A stretch of DNA of 22,348 nt from a virus: positions 1 through 22,348 of IMG/VR virus record IMGVR_UViG_3300028873_000067; one strand, written 5' to 3'. Positions 7,568-13,938 of the stretch are shown here, in pieces. The translations under genes were made by a program, and so were the position numbers. How positions within the stretch are numbered: the first letter of the stretch is position 1; the number at the start of each line of letters is the position of its first letter. The notes beneath the pieces are model-generated. The model did no database searches and was not told the origin of the DNA. It saw nothing but the letters and a program-made list of their open reading frames with translations.

Positions 7568-7653
7568 TGGATCATCCATACATAGCGTCTGTATGTATTT
7601 TGGGTGCTTTTGTTTTATGTTGTTACCTGCATTACCTGGGCAGGCCTAAGTAA
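7567..7653 (+). CDS. Tiny single-span membrane protein
   Basis: This 28-residue protein (MDHPYIASVCILGAFVLCCY, then a basic tail LHYLGRPK) consists essentially of one transmembrane helix. Its ATG shares an A with the TAA of the holin candidate (TAATG), so it is likely read by translational coupling. It is too small for a family assignment. A regulator or partner of the holin is a reasonable guess; it could also be a chance frame. Confidence 0.45.
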   Translation: MDHPYIASVCILGAFVLCCYLHYLGRPK

Positions 7654-7680
7654 GTTTTTTTAACCTTTAAATACGTTTTT

Positions 7681-8145
7681 ATGTCTTTTTTGAAAAATCT
7701 TGTTGACAAAGTTGAAGTAGATCTGGGTGATGTTGGGGCTGCCCTTACGGCAGCTCACCTAAGCGCTGTTACGAAGGTGCTGACCAATATTGATAATGTG
7801 CTAAAGAACCCGATAGTGGATGGTGTATTGGGAACTGTACTAGATCCACAGATCACTAAATTACTTCCTCAGTTTACTACTGTCCTTGATAAAGCGATAG
7901 TGGACCTGACTATAGCTACTAAGATAGCAGGTGATATAGCCGCTGCCACTTCTACAGAGGCCAAACTTATCATCTTCCTGAAGGACCTACAGGCTGAAAA
8001 TCCTATTATTAAGAGTGCTTTGCTTGATGCCCTTTGCGGCCTTATGCTTGCGGCACTCGGAAATAATGTGTTTTCGGCCCAGATATACGCTATATATGCA
8101 TCCTGTAAGAACTACCTGGCTACGGGTAAACTGCTCGCAGCTTAA
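7681..8145 (+). CDS. Hypothetical Ala/Leu-rich protein of the lysis region
   Basis: This 154-residue protein starts after a TTTTT-ATG leader. It is helical, Ala/Leu/Ile-rich and slightly acidic, with repeated 'VLxxIDNVL / VLDPQITKLLPQFTTVLDKAI' amphipathic segments. A more hydrophobic C-terminal stretch (about residues 113-143, ALLDALCGLMLAALGNNVF onward) could be membrane-associated. No catalytic motif is visible. It lies between the holin candidate and the endolysin, with a hairpin following its stop. I do not recognise the family. Confidence 0.6.
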   Translation: MSFLKNLVDKVEVDLGDVGAALTAAHLSAVTKVLTNIDNVLKNPIVDGVLGTVLDPQITKLLPQFTTVLDKAIVDLTIATKIAGDIAAATSTEAKLIIFLKDLQAENPIIKSALLDALCGLMLAALGNNVFSAQIYAIYASCKNYLATGKLLAA

Positions 8146-8164
8146 TAATCATTTTTTTATAACT

Positions 8165-8197
8165 AATTAACCGGGTGCCATTCGCATCCGGTTAATT
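8165..8197. terminator. Intergenic 10-bp hairpin
   Basis: AATTAACCGG (8165-8174) pairs perfectly with CCGGTTAATT (8188-8197) around a 13-nt loop that can add a TGC/GCA pair. It is 19 nt after the stop of the preceding gene and 13 nt before the endolysin ATG. No T-run follows, so it may modulate endolysin expression or RNA stability rather than terminate. Confidence 0.5.
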
Positions 8198-8210
8198 CAT
8201 TCAAAAGGCA

Positions 8211-8618
8211 ATGGCAGATTTCGAATTATTTTTTCCGCTGATAGTAACTGACGAAAAACTTATTGTTACTGATGATCCTAACGATAGCGGTAAGTATTCG
8301 GTAGCAGGTATATCCAGTGTGGACGATCCGGACGATCCAGCTGTACTCAAAGCGAAAGAACTTGGGTTGACAGATGGCCAGTGGGATGAGTCGCTTTTAC
8401 CGCTAGTAAAAGACTTCTACCGTAACAGGGAATGGAAGTTGTATTGCGGGGACCAGATCATTAACCAGGAGGCGGTAAATACTATTGGTGATCGCGGGGT
8501 AAATATTGGCGCTGGTGAAAGTATAAAAATGACACAGCGCCAGGTAGGCGTAGAAGATACCGGCATCATGGATGCGGAAACTATTGCAAAAATAAACGAG
8601 TTAAATCCATACGCATGA
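8211..8618 (+). CDS. Endolysin, glycoside hydrolase 108-like muramidase
   Basis: This 135-residue protein resembles the GH108 family of phage lysozymes, which cleave the N-acetylmuramic acid to N-acetylglucosamine bond of peptidoglycan. The N-terminal pattern fits: Glu15 in the position of the catalytic Glu, then DDPNDSGKYSVAGISS (about residues 21-36), the counterpart of 'ndP.DpGG.T..Gis'. FYRNREWKLYCGDQI (about 69-83) corresponds to the 'Y....W.....i' segment, and the end 'MTQRQVGVEDTGIMDAETIAKIN' matches the substrate-lobe 'Q...gv..DG.ig..T...I'. It is shorter than typical GH108 proteins (~160-180 residues), and the usual GG after the Glu is not conserved, so activity is likely but not certain. 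It overlaps the next gene by ATGA. Confidence 0.75.
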   Translation: MADFELFFPLIVTDEKLIVTDDPNDSGKYSVAGISSVDDPDDPAVLKAKELGLTDGQWDESLLPLVKDFYRNREWKLYCGDQIINQEAVNTIGDRGVNIGAGESIKMTQRQVGVEDTGIMDAETIAKINELNPYA

Positions 8619-8941
8619 GAAAGATACTTTTAATATTCACGTTATTGGCTTGTACACTGGCTTGTACACTGGCAGGGACCGCAAAAGTTACCGATAGCTG
8701 TAGTTATTACAGAGCCAAATGCGACAGCCTGGAGCATGCCAGCTTCATACTATACTCACAAGTAGATTGGGTGCAATATTACCTTGCGCTGATGCAGAAA
8801 CGGCAAAAAGATACCGTTTATTCGAAAGGGTGGCTTATCAGGGCCGTTGCGAATAAATTACCTGCTAACCCATATATGGGGACACCTGTAAAGAAGCAAG
8901 TGCATAAATCTGCGACAAAAAAGACAATCAAAAAGCACTAA
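8615..8941 (+). CDS. Secreted or lipoprotein spanin-like lysis protein
   Basis: This 108-residue protein starts inside the endolysin stop (ATGA overlap), so it is co-translated with it. It has a short basic N-terminus and a hydrophobic signal peptide (about residues 4-20) containing LLAC and TLAC, either of which could be a lipobox, though neither is a perfect match. The rest is hydrophilic with a very basic Lys-rich tail (HKSATKKTIKKH). Position right after the endolysin, and an exported basic protein, suggest an outer- or single-component spanin linking the membranes at lysis. A periplasmic accessory protein is the alternative. Confidence 0.55.
   Translation: MRKILLIFTLLACTLACTLAGTAKVTDSCSYYRAKCDSLEHASFILYSQVDWVQYYLALMQKRQKDTVYSKGWLIRAVANKLPANPYMGTPVKKQVHKSATKKTIKKH
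8647..8673 (+). repeat. 12-bp tandem duplication in signal peptide
   Basis: GGCTTGTACACT occurs at 8647-8658 and again at 8659-8670, with the first three bases of a third copy. It duplicates the ACTL unit in frame and so doubles the candidate lipobox Cys. Confidence 0.9.
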
Positions 8942-8965
8942 AAGAGCGGGTATATGGAAAATAGG

Positions 8966-8993
8966 GCTGGGCGTGTCTACGCCCAGCTTTTTT
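8966..8993. terminator. Strong intrinsic terminator closing the lysis operon
   Basis: GCTGGGCG (8966-8973) pairs perfectly with CGCCCAGC (8980-8987) around a 6-nt loop and is followed by six T (8988-8993). It ends the plus-strand tail and lysis transcript 25 nt after the last stop, right at the end of the convergent integrase gene. The opposite strand reads CTATTTTC after the stem, so partial bidirectional action is possible. Confidence 0.88.
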
Positions 8994-10293
8994 AATTGTT
9001 CAGGATCTTAAGTGTTTCCTGCCAACGAAGCACATCATCATTACGGAAGTAGCTCATAGTGGTAGCGATATCACTGTGGCCGGCATTGGCCTGTACGAAT
9101 GCGGGGGCGACATTAGAGGAAAGCAAGCGTGTAATGTAAGTGTTACGTGCCATGTGGAAGCTGATCACATCATGCAGGGGTTTCATTTCACGAATTGTTT
9201 TTGCACCCTGCATCTGGATTATTTCACAAGGCCTGTTTAAATTTACGGTATCTTTTTTAAAAATGGTCTTTAGCACTTTGCCGGCAGCCTGGGAGTGCTG
9301 GAACCTGAATAATGTTTTGCGGTTAAAATCTGCTTCACAGTTGATATATCTATCTATGATTGCTGCTGCAGTATTGGACAGAGGCATACTGTTCTGATGG
9401 TCCGTTTTCATATTGGTTAGGGCAATGGAACGGATCACGCCAGAGGTGGTAATATGAGATTGTATATGTGTTGGCTGCAGCTGTATGATATCGGAATGGC
9501 GCAGGCCTGTTTCGCAGGCAAGTAGAAACGCATCGAGCACCATGCGATGGTATTCATTATCGGTAATGTATGCGTGAAGGGTGGCCAGCTCTTCAGGGCG
9601 CAGCGGAAATTTTGCTGCAGGGGTAGTTTTTAGCTTATAAACTTTCTTGTAATCTGGGTTGACATTCTTTATTTTCAGATACTCAATTGCGTAACTCAAT
9701 ACGGTGACTATTTTAGTCATACGTCTGGCAATAGTAGCATTCGTGTTTTTCTCCTCCTGGATCAGGAATAATGTTAATTCCTTATAAAATGACCTGTCAA
9801 TGTGCGATACAAGTATTTCCTTTTTTCGCTTCTCCTGCATTTTTTCCAGCTTACCTTTAATGACCTTGTAACCTCTGATGGTGGTATTATCGTGTGTGGC
9901 TTTGATGGCTGCAAGGAATTGAGCGAAAATGAAAACAAGGGATAGGTCTTTTTCTTTGAAAAGCTTACGGTCTGTTTGGTAAGTGCCAGAAAGTGATTTA
10001 ATGAATTCTGTTATATCAGGTGTTATGTTCTCTATATTGCAATGAGAAATATAACTATCAAACGCATTTTTCCAGTCCTTGATTTTTTTATTAATCTCAG
10101 CCATTTTATCTATGTCCATGCTCCTGACAGTGCCGGTATTCTTATTCCAATATTTATATTCTTTATTTGCTTTGGTGGTTGGAATGGTATAACCTATATA
10201 CTTTGTCGGGCAAACCGGACCGTTCTGGAAAGCAGCCATGATATGCGCTGTGCCGTTTTTCTTGTCTTTAAGGTAGAAGCGTATTGATGCCAC
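8992..10293 (-). CDS. int: Tyrosine integrase, Bacteroidota type
   Basis: This 433-residue site-specific recombinase would integrate and excise the phage. It has an arm-binding N-terminal region of the Bacteroidota kind (about residues 1-60), a SAM-like core-binding domain (about 110-215) and a C-terminal catalytic domain. Catalytic residues can be placed: Arg265 in ETGLRHSDI, Lys296 in the TNMKTDHQ hairpin, His380 and Arg383 in FHMARNTYIT, His406 in AGHSDIATT, and the nucleophile Tyr415 in MSYF. All are intact. The start is GTG at 10293; an in-frame stop lies upstream with no ATG between. It is transcribed towards the lysis genes and has its own intergenic region upstream that may contain attP. 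Confidence 0.93.
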   Translation of the reverse strand: MASIRFYLKDKKNGTAHIMAAFQNGPVCPTKYIGYTIPTTKANKEYKYWNKNTGTVRSMDIDKMAEINKKIKDWKNAFDSYISHCNIENITPDITEFIKSLSGTYQTDRKLFKEKDLSLVFIFAQFLAAIKATHDNTTIRGYKVIKGKLEKMQEKRKKEILVSHIDRSFYKELTLFLIQEEKNTNATIARRMTKIVTVLSYAIEYLKIKNVNPDYKKVYKLKTTPAAKFPLRPEELATLHAYITDNEYHRMVLDAFLLACETGLRHSDIIQLQPTHIQSHITTSGVIRSIALTNMKTDHQNSMPLSNTAAAIIDRYINCEADFNRKTLFRFQHSQAAGKVLKTIFKKDTVNLNRPCEIIQMQGAKTIREMKPLHDVISFHMARNTYITRLLSSNVAPAFVQANAGHSDIATTMSYFRNDDVLRWQETLKILNN

Positions 10294-10294
10294 T

Positions 10295-10510
10295 GGGTAT
10301 GGATTTAGGTATGGATTTCATACTAAGGTATAACTTTTTTGAAACAAACGAATAGGTAACATTTAATAAAAATGCCTGTTAATACTGCGTTTCACAGCTA
10401 ACAGGCATTTTTTAAGAAAAGGTTAAGGTAATGTGTGGTGGCCTCGCCAGGAATACAGTAGATACTGCCAATATTGCATCCTAGCGGTTCGGGTATGGAT
10501 TTGGGTATGG
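10295..10510. other. Candidate attP / integrase-binding region with direct repeats
   Basis: The 223 bp between the integrase start and the next minus-strand gene contain two copies of GGGTATGGATTT(A/G)GGTATGG, at 10295-10314 and 10491-10510, matching at 19 of 20 bases. Each is itself a tandem of GGTATGG. A strong hairpin at 10368-10413 lies between them. Direct repeats flanking a core next to int are typical of integrase arm or core sites. No host att sequence is available to prove it. Confidence 0.45.
10368..10413. terminator. Bidirectional terminator hairpin upstream of int
   Basis: AAAAATGCCTGTTA (10368-10381) pairs with TAACAGGCATTTTT (10399-10412), leaving a 17-nt loop with an inner CTG/CAG pair. 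The A-run on the left and T-run on the right give a U-tract on both strands. On the minus strand it would end the transcript of the gene at 10517-11098 before int. Confidence 0.75.
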
Positions 10511-10516
10511 GTATTA

Positions 10517-11098
10517 TTATTCATTGTCGAGGGAAATCGAAATCAACGACCAATTTTCACCTTCATATTTTAAAGAACAATGGTAACCACTACGCAATAG
10601 AGCACTATATGTATTTTCTGCATCTACATAGCTCACAACAGTATAAATACTGTCTCCGAGATAATGAACAGCTTGCTCATCATAATCAGGAAATTTTGCG
10701 GTAGCAGGTGCCTTTAAACGTTTTTTTAAGAACTCTTGGGACATAACAAAAGCATCTATTGCTTTTTCTGAAGCTTCTTTTTTTAAAGCGTCAGCATGGG
10801 CATTTGCTTCATCTACTTCCTTTTGCTTTAATGCCTGCTGTTTACCAATTTCATCCGTGCTGTCTTTTGCGTGAGTAATACTGTCATCGTGCCTCGTTTG
10901 CGCTACCATTTCGGGAGTAGCCGGTAGTAATGTTGCGGCAATTACAAACATGCCGTAAAATGCTATAATGCATGTAAATACTATCTTCCAGCCAAGTTTT
11001 ATATTTTTAGAAAGCCACAGCAATATTATTCCAAGAGGGAATAAAAATATACAAGAGATTATTATAAATGGACGTTTAAAATACCATTGGGGTTGCAT
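10517..11098 (-). CDS. Membrane-anchored moron-like protein
   Basis: This 193-residue protein has two N-terminal transmembrane helices (about residues 10-30 and 36-58), a charged coiled-coil linker (about 75-118) and a C-terminal domain (about 115-190) with the recurrent pattern 'FVk..LkaPaTAkFp....v..lgd..y.VvSYVDA.N.y.a..R..y.C.l.y....W'. Such domains occur as exported or membrane-tethered accessory proteins in prophages and bacteria. It lies between int and the repressor, where lysogenic conversion or superinfection-exclusion genes often sit, so expression from the prophage is likely. No specific function can be read from the sequence. Two small hairpins lie in its upstream region (11128-11144, 11149-11187). 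Confidence 0.65.
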   Translation of the reverse strand: MQPQWYFKRPFIIISCIFLFPLGIILLWLSKNIKLGWKIVFTCIIAFYGMFVIAATLLPATPEMVAQTRHDDSITHAKDSTDEIGKQQALKQKEVDEANAHADALKKEASEKAIDAFVMSQEFLKKRLKAPATAKFPDYDEQAVHYLGDSIYTVVSYVDAENTYSALLRSGYHCSLKYEGENWSLISISLDNE

Positions 11099-11127
11099 AA
11101 TCTTAAATTTTTTCGTTTCAATTAAGG

Positions 11128-11187
11128 GCCATGGCTTTCATGGCGCCGGGTAGCTTATCGTTGTGGCTCATAGTATGATAGGCTACC
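11128..11187. promoter_or_regulatory. Twin hairpins between repressor and moron-like gene
   Basis: GCCATG (11128-11133) pairs with CATGGC (11139-11144). GGTAGCTTATC (11149-11159) pairs with GATAGGCTACC (11177-11187), with one G-T pair. They occupy the 91-bp gap downstream of the repressor stop on the minus strand and upstream of the moron-like start. No T-run follows, so attenuation or processing is as likely as termination. Confidence 0.4.
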
Positions 11188-11189
11188 GT

Positions 11190-11678
11190 CTATTTTACCA
11201 TTAAACCTGGTTTTCTTTCATCTGCGAGTTCTCTAAGCCATGACATTGTTTTAGCAAGTTCAGCCTTAGTGTGGGCTTCTATCTGCCTCGTCTGGGCATC
11301 TAGTTCAATTGAATTGGCCATCTTCTCAGCCATTCGAAATAGTCTGTCTTCTTTGCTCATAGTAGTATTACCCGTGTTTTTGTCGGGGGACGAATTTAAT
11401 GCACTTTCGTCACTTTCTTGTCTTGCAACAGGTACATTTTCAATGAGTTCTATATTGTTCATAAATACCCTATACAGTTTCACCGCTTTTTTAACATCCT
11501 CTTTTGGCATAGATGCGAAAAAAGTAGCAGAAAGTTCCATTACTTTAAGATCGTGCGCTTTTGGAGGAGGTGTATTTTTCTCTATCCACTTTTGAATACG
11601 CGCTCGTGGAATGCCAGTAAAATCAGCTATCTCCTGTTGTGTGATTCCGTAATTTTCAAGTAACTTTTTTACATCCAT
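11190..11678 (-). CDS. Phage repressor, HTH protein
   Basis: This 162-residue DNA-binding protein has an N-terminal helix-turn-helix (about residues 11-33: GITQQEIADFTGIPRARIQKW) of the Xre/Cro-CI kind. It then has a linker and a C-terminal helical, probably coiled-coil region (about 105-155). There is no S24/LexA-type self-cleavage domain, so induction must work by another route, for example an antirepressor. It is divergent from the early operon, with a palindromic operator between them, the standard place for the lysogeny repressor. Role is well supported by context; exact family is not determined. Confidence 0.78.
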   Translation of the reverse strand: MDVKKLLENYGITQQEIADFTGIPRARIQKWIEKNTPPPKAHDLKVMELSATFFASMPKEDVKKAVKLYRVFMNNIELIENVPVARQESDESALNSSPDKNTGNTTMSKEDRLFRMAEKMANSIELDAQTRQIEAHTKAELAKTMSWLRELADERKPGLMVK

Positions 11679-11710
11679 CTAATTATACTTAAAAATATGT
11701 TAAAAAACAT

Positions 11711-11742
11711 TTTGCGAATTGCGAAATAATTCGCAATCTTTG
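11711..11742 (+). promoter_or_regulatory. Early rightward promoter
   Basis: TTTG at 11711-11714 and AATCTTTG at 11735-11742, separated by 20 nt, match the Bacteroidota promoter pattern (TTTG / TAnnTTTG) with one mismatch. The operator palindrome lies exactly between the two elements, so a bound repressor would exclude RNA polymerase. Transcription would begin ~70 nt before the first early ATG at 11822. Confidence 0.6.
11712..11737. promoter_or_regulatory. Repressor operator palindromes
   Basis: ATTGCGAA-ATAA-TTCGCAAT (11718-11737) is an 8-bp perfect inverted repeat. An overlapping larger one, TTGCGAATT (11712-11720) with AATTCGCAA (11728-11736), shares the same right half. Thus three TTGCGAA half-sites sit within 26 bp, compatible with two competing dimer positions. 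It lies between the divergent repressor and early genes. Confidence 0.7.
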
Positions 11743-11821
11743 TCATGTCGCACTGATAGAGTAGAAAGCAGAATAACGTTAGAAAGCTCTTACACAAAAC
11801 ATGCCAATTTAATTAAAATTT

Positions 11822-12109
11822 ATGAATAAGGCAAATATGACTGATGAAAAGTTAAAAGGTTTAGAGCTAGCCAGAAGGCTTTATGAAATTGGCGGGAAAA
11901 TAACCAGAGGCGATAAGCACCGCGCATGTGAGGTTTTTGGCTCGGGGCCTGAAGAGCCTTTGCACCCGAAGACCGTAGAGCGATACACCAGCGGAAAGAT
12001 CGAAGACCTTAAGGATGAGGATTTTGCCCGTGACTTACTTGCTTACCTGGAGCGGTGCCATGAGACACGGATGAAGATGGTTGAATATTTAAAGACCTCA
12101 TTAGTATAA
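11822..12109 (+). CDS. First early protein, possible Cro-like regulator
   Basis: This 95-residue protein is the first gene of the rightward operon, starting after an AATTT-ATG leader. It is helical and charged, with KITRGDKHRACEVFGSG followed by HPKTVERYTSGKIEDL (about residues 26-60), which could form a helix-turn-helix or wing. The place opposite the repressor is that of Cro in lambda-like switches. I do not recognise a specific family, so a Cro role is inference from position. Confidence 0.5.
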   Translation: MNKANMTDEKLKGLELARRLYEIGGKITRGDKHRACEVFGSGPEEPLHPKTVERYTSGKIEDLKDEDFARDLLAYLERCHETRMKMVEYLKTSLV

Positions 12110-12119
12110 AACTTTTCTT

Positions 12120-12293
12120 ATGGACACGGCCACAGAAAATAAAATCGAACTGGATGATGTGCAGTATGTGGCTGTGCACCTCGGGCCAATATTCCTACAG
12201 ATCGGAATACCAGAGGAGCAAATATTTTCAATGGGTTTTAAAATAGCACGGGTAATAGTTGCGGAACGCGATAACATTTTAGAAAAACAATAG
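12120..12293 (+). CDS. Small early protein
   Basis: This 57-residue protein (begins MDTATENKIELDDVQYVAVH, ends RDNILEKQ) starts 10 nt after the previous stop and ends 2 nt before the next start, so it fits the operon tightly. It is mainly helical with an amphipathic middle; there is no known motif. Tight spacing and ordinary composition argue that it is real. Confidence 0.6.
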   Translation: MDTATENKIELDDVQYVAVHLGPIFLQIGIPEEQIFSMGFKIARVIVAERDNILEKQ

Positions 12294-12295
12294 GT

Positions 12296-12436
12296 ATGCA
12301 AGAAACATTCATTTGGTGGGAGCCATTTATAAATCAGCTAGCACATATAGCGGTTGACAATGGAGTAGATGCGACAACAGATGAGGGTTTTGAATGGTGT
12401 ACCTGCTATATGGTTCTAACGGCTTCTTTAAATTAA
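12296..12436 (+). CDS. Small early protein, Trp/acidic
   Basis: This 46-residue protein (MQETFIWWEPFINQLAHIAV, then DNGVDATTDEGFEWCTCYMV and a short end) starts 2 nt after the previous gene. It is acidic and rich in Trp, with a CTC motif near its end. No family is recognised. The frame is supported by tight packing in the operon. Confidence 0.5.
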   Translation: MQETFIWWEPFINQLAHIAVDNGVDATTDEGFEWCTCYMVLTASLN

Positions 12437-12464
12437 TATTTTCTCATACCTCAAATTTCTAAGA

Positions 12465-12854
12465 ATGGAATACAACTTTCAAGACATTACTACTCCGGAA
12501 GCAGCCTTTGCAGTTCAAGGCCTTGATATATTCAAGACACCAGACTTTAGCAATTACCCTGCTAATATGCGTGAGCATCTTGTGCATGAATGGCGCTGCC
12601 TTGTCTGCATTGCTGCAGTGAATGGTGATTTTGTGCCGGACTGGAAAAACCCTGACCAAATTAGATACATGATCCTATCATGGGTAGTAAGGGATGATTC
12701 CAAGCCTTCCGGGTTCGGGCTTTCGTACTACGACTTCGATAACTCGTACACGTGCACGTTTGTCGGGGCTCGCCTTGTCTTCGGAAGCACGGAGAAACGC
12801 GCTCACTTCAGAAAATATTTTTGGGAGGTTTGGGAAGCTTACTATTTATCGTAA
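12465..12854 (+). CDS. Variable-repeat protein 1 (candidate DGR target)
   Basis: This 129-residue protein belongs to a family common in Bacteroidota phages, with a 'NG.f.PDW.N..q......' segment (here VNGDFVPDWKNPDQIRYM, residues 52-69), a 'sGFGlSyY' segment and an ending like 'GaRLvf.s.e.A..f...f.e.y..yyl'. Residues 82-104 are encoded by a 67-bp block nearly identical to one in the gene at 21652-22056, although the proteins are otherwise only weakly alike. The variable residues are D90, F91, D92, N93, S94, T96, C97 and F99. The biochemical role is unknown; a binding surface that is diversified by a retroelement is the working idea. It lies in the early operon, not next to the tail genes. Confidence 0.7.
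   Translation: MEYNFQDITTPEAAFAVQGLDIFKTPDFSNYPANMREHLVHEWRCLVCIAAVNGDFVPDWKNPDQIRYMILSWVVRDDSKPSGFGLSYYDFDNSYTCTFVGARLVFGSTEKRAHFRKYFWEVWEAYYLS
12709..12775 (+). repeat. Variable repeat copy 1
   Basis: This 67-bp block matches 21902-21968 at 59 of 67 bases. The eight differences are at 12733, 12736, 12739, 12742, 12744, 12750, 12753 and 12760. Each has A in exactly one of the two copies and each lies in codon position 1 or 2. The invariant right end, GTCGGGGCTCGCCT, is GC-rich like the initiation-of-mutagenic-homology segment of DGR repeats. Confidence 0.75.
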
Positions 12855-12869
12855 TAAAAAAAATATTTT

Positions 12870-13091
12870 ATGAGCGAATATCGCGTACATCTTAATGAGA
12901 GAATAGAGCAGCTTAAAAAGGCTCATCAGGAATATCAAAAAAGGGAAGCAGAGGCCACAGATAAAGATATGAAACTGGCATACAATTCACTTGCTGCCAG
13001 CACTTTTGATATGCTCTGTGAGGTTGAAAACCTTTTGAAGCTTTACAACGTTTGCCACCAGGAGAAGGACGAATTAGACATAGTGTATTAA
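12870..13091 (+). CDS. Small coiled-coil early protein
   Basis: This 73-residue, highly charged protein is predicted to be almost wholly helical, with heptad-like spacing (LNERIEQLKKAHQEYQKREA, then CEVENLLKLYN). It starts after a TTTT-ATG leader, 16 nt after the variable-repeat gene. No known domain is visible. It could dimerise or bind a partner; nothing more specific can be said. Confidence 0.6.
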   Translation: MSEYRVHLNERIEQLKKAHQEYQKREAEATDKDMKLAYNSLAASTFDMLCEVENLLKLYNVCHQEKDELDIVY

Positions 13092-13100
13092 ATGCATTAT

Positions 13101-13193
13101 ATGAGTATCAAAAACGTCATTAGTTATTTGATTACCGGAGCAATGCTAGCCGCATTTTGGTTATGCTTATTTTTTGTGAAAATTGAAGAATAA
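13101..13193 (+). CDS. Tiny membrane protein
   Basis: This 30-residue protein (MSIKNVISYLITGAMLAAFW, then LCLFFVKIEE) is one transmembrane helix with short charged ends. Its TAA is immediately followed by the next ATG at 13194. Small single-span proteins of phage early regions can act on host membrane processes; here it is only a plausible gene. Confidence 0.45.
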   Translation: MSIKNVISYLITGAMLAAFWLCLFFVKIEE

Positions 13194-13508
13194 ATGTATA
13201 ACGAGCATTTACAGATAACACCGGAAAATCCACTAATAGTTACATCACAGGCGCAGCTTGAGCTTGTTATGTTTAATGTATTGGGCAAGTGTGGCATAAC
13301 TGCCATGATGCCTGAGCAACGGAAGGTTGTACAAACAGAAATGCCTACCAAGCTTGCAAGGAAATACTTGCTAGAGAAAGGGCACCGGGTTATAGGTGAT
13401 CCGTCTTTTAATGCGCTCATTAAAGAATATGGTATTACCGCCAAGAAGCGGGGTAAAGAGAACTGGTATCAGGTAAGTGACCTGGACAAGATACCAAATA
13501 GATTATAA
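13194..13508 (+). CDS. DNA-binding-like protein, possible excisionase or regulator
   Basis: This 104-residue protein begins directly after the previous stop. Its C-terminal half (about residues 48-103) reads TEMPTKLARKYLLEKGHRVI followed by FNALIKEYGITAKKRGKENW and YQVSDLDKIPNRL. That is a winged-helix/MerR-like arrangement as in helix-turn-helix domain-17 and excisionase proteins, where a final 'r..W.v...Dl.k.p' strand is common. A role in excision or early regulation is possible. The N-terminal half is not recognised. Confidence 0.6.
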   Translation: MYNEHLQITPENPLIVTSQAQLELVMFNVLGKCGITAMMPEQRKVVQTEMPTKLARKYLLEKGHRVIGDPSFNALIKEYGITAKKRGKENWYQVSDLDKIPNRL

Positions 13509-13509
13509 A

Positions 13510-13618
13510 AAAGGGTACGCAGTTGGGGAATTGCTTACTTGAAATATAAATCGTGATGCCGGTTGTGTGTTACCCTTTCAGAGGGTGAAAAAATGATTGC
13601 ACCGCAATAGGGTATTGC
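13510..13618 (+). promoter_or_regulatory. Leader with mutually exclusive hairpins
   Basis: In the 148-bp gap before the next gene, AAAGGGTA (13510-13517) can pair with TACCCTTT (13571-13578). The latter can instead form a local hairpin with AGGGT (13582-13586). Further down, ATTGC-ACC-GCAAT (13596-13608) competes with GCAATA-GGG-TATTGC (13604-13618) for the shared GCAAT. Alternative pairing twice in one leader suggests an attenuator or other RNA switch. Confidence 0.4.
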
Positions 13619-13656
13619 CATGTCTTTTTATTACTAACCATACAACTATTGATTTT

Positions 13657-13914
13657 ATGAGAAAAGCAGAAAAATGGATGAGGCCCGGGAATGTGGTAGA
13701 CATTTCTACAGGTAAGGGTATCATTAAAAATGTTGTCAAAAGCATACTTGGCGAAAACATCTGCCATCATGCTAAGGATGCATGTGTAGTGCTTAAGCTT
13801 TACATACAGCCTGAAGGGGTTAACCAGGCATTCCCTTATAACCCGGTAAATGTAAGTGAATACAGATCGGAAGTGCACCCAATGCGAAAAAATACAGTAA
13901 TGGGAGTGTTATAG
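13657..13914 (+). CDS. Small basic early protein
   Basis: This 85-residue protein (MRKAEKWMRPGNVVDISTGK onward) starts at ATG 13657 after a TTTT leader; a TTG at 13597 in the same frame is less likely because it lies within the leader hairpins. It is slightly basic, with a central GIIKNVVKSILGENICHHAK segment and an ending HPMRKNTVMGVL. The start position is clear but the family is not recognised. Confidence 0.6.
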   Translation: MRKAEKWMRPGNVVDISTGKGIIKNVVKSILGENICHHAKDACVVLKLYIQPEGVNQAFPYNPVNVSEYRSEVHPMRKNTVMGVL

Positions 13915-13938
13915 TTTAAACGTAAAAACGATAACACT

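Noticed and set aside
10470-10510. tRNA fragment suggested by GCGGTTCG near the integrase
   Set aside because: No matching acceptor or anticodon arm could be drawn around it; the bases belong to the direct-repeat region instead.
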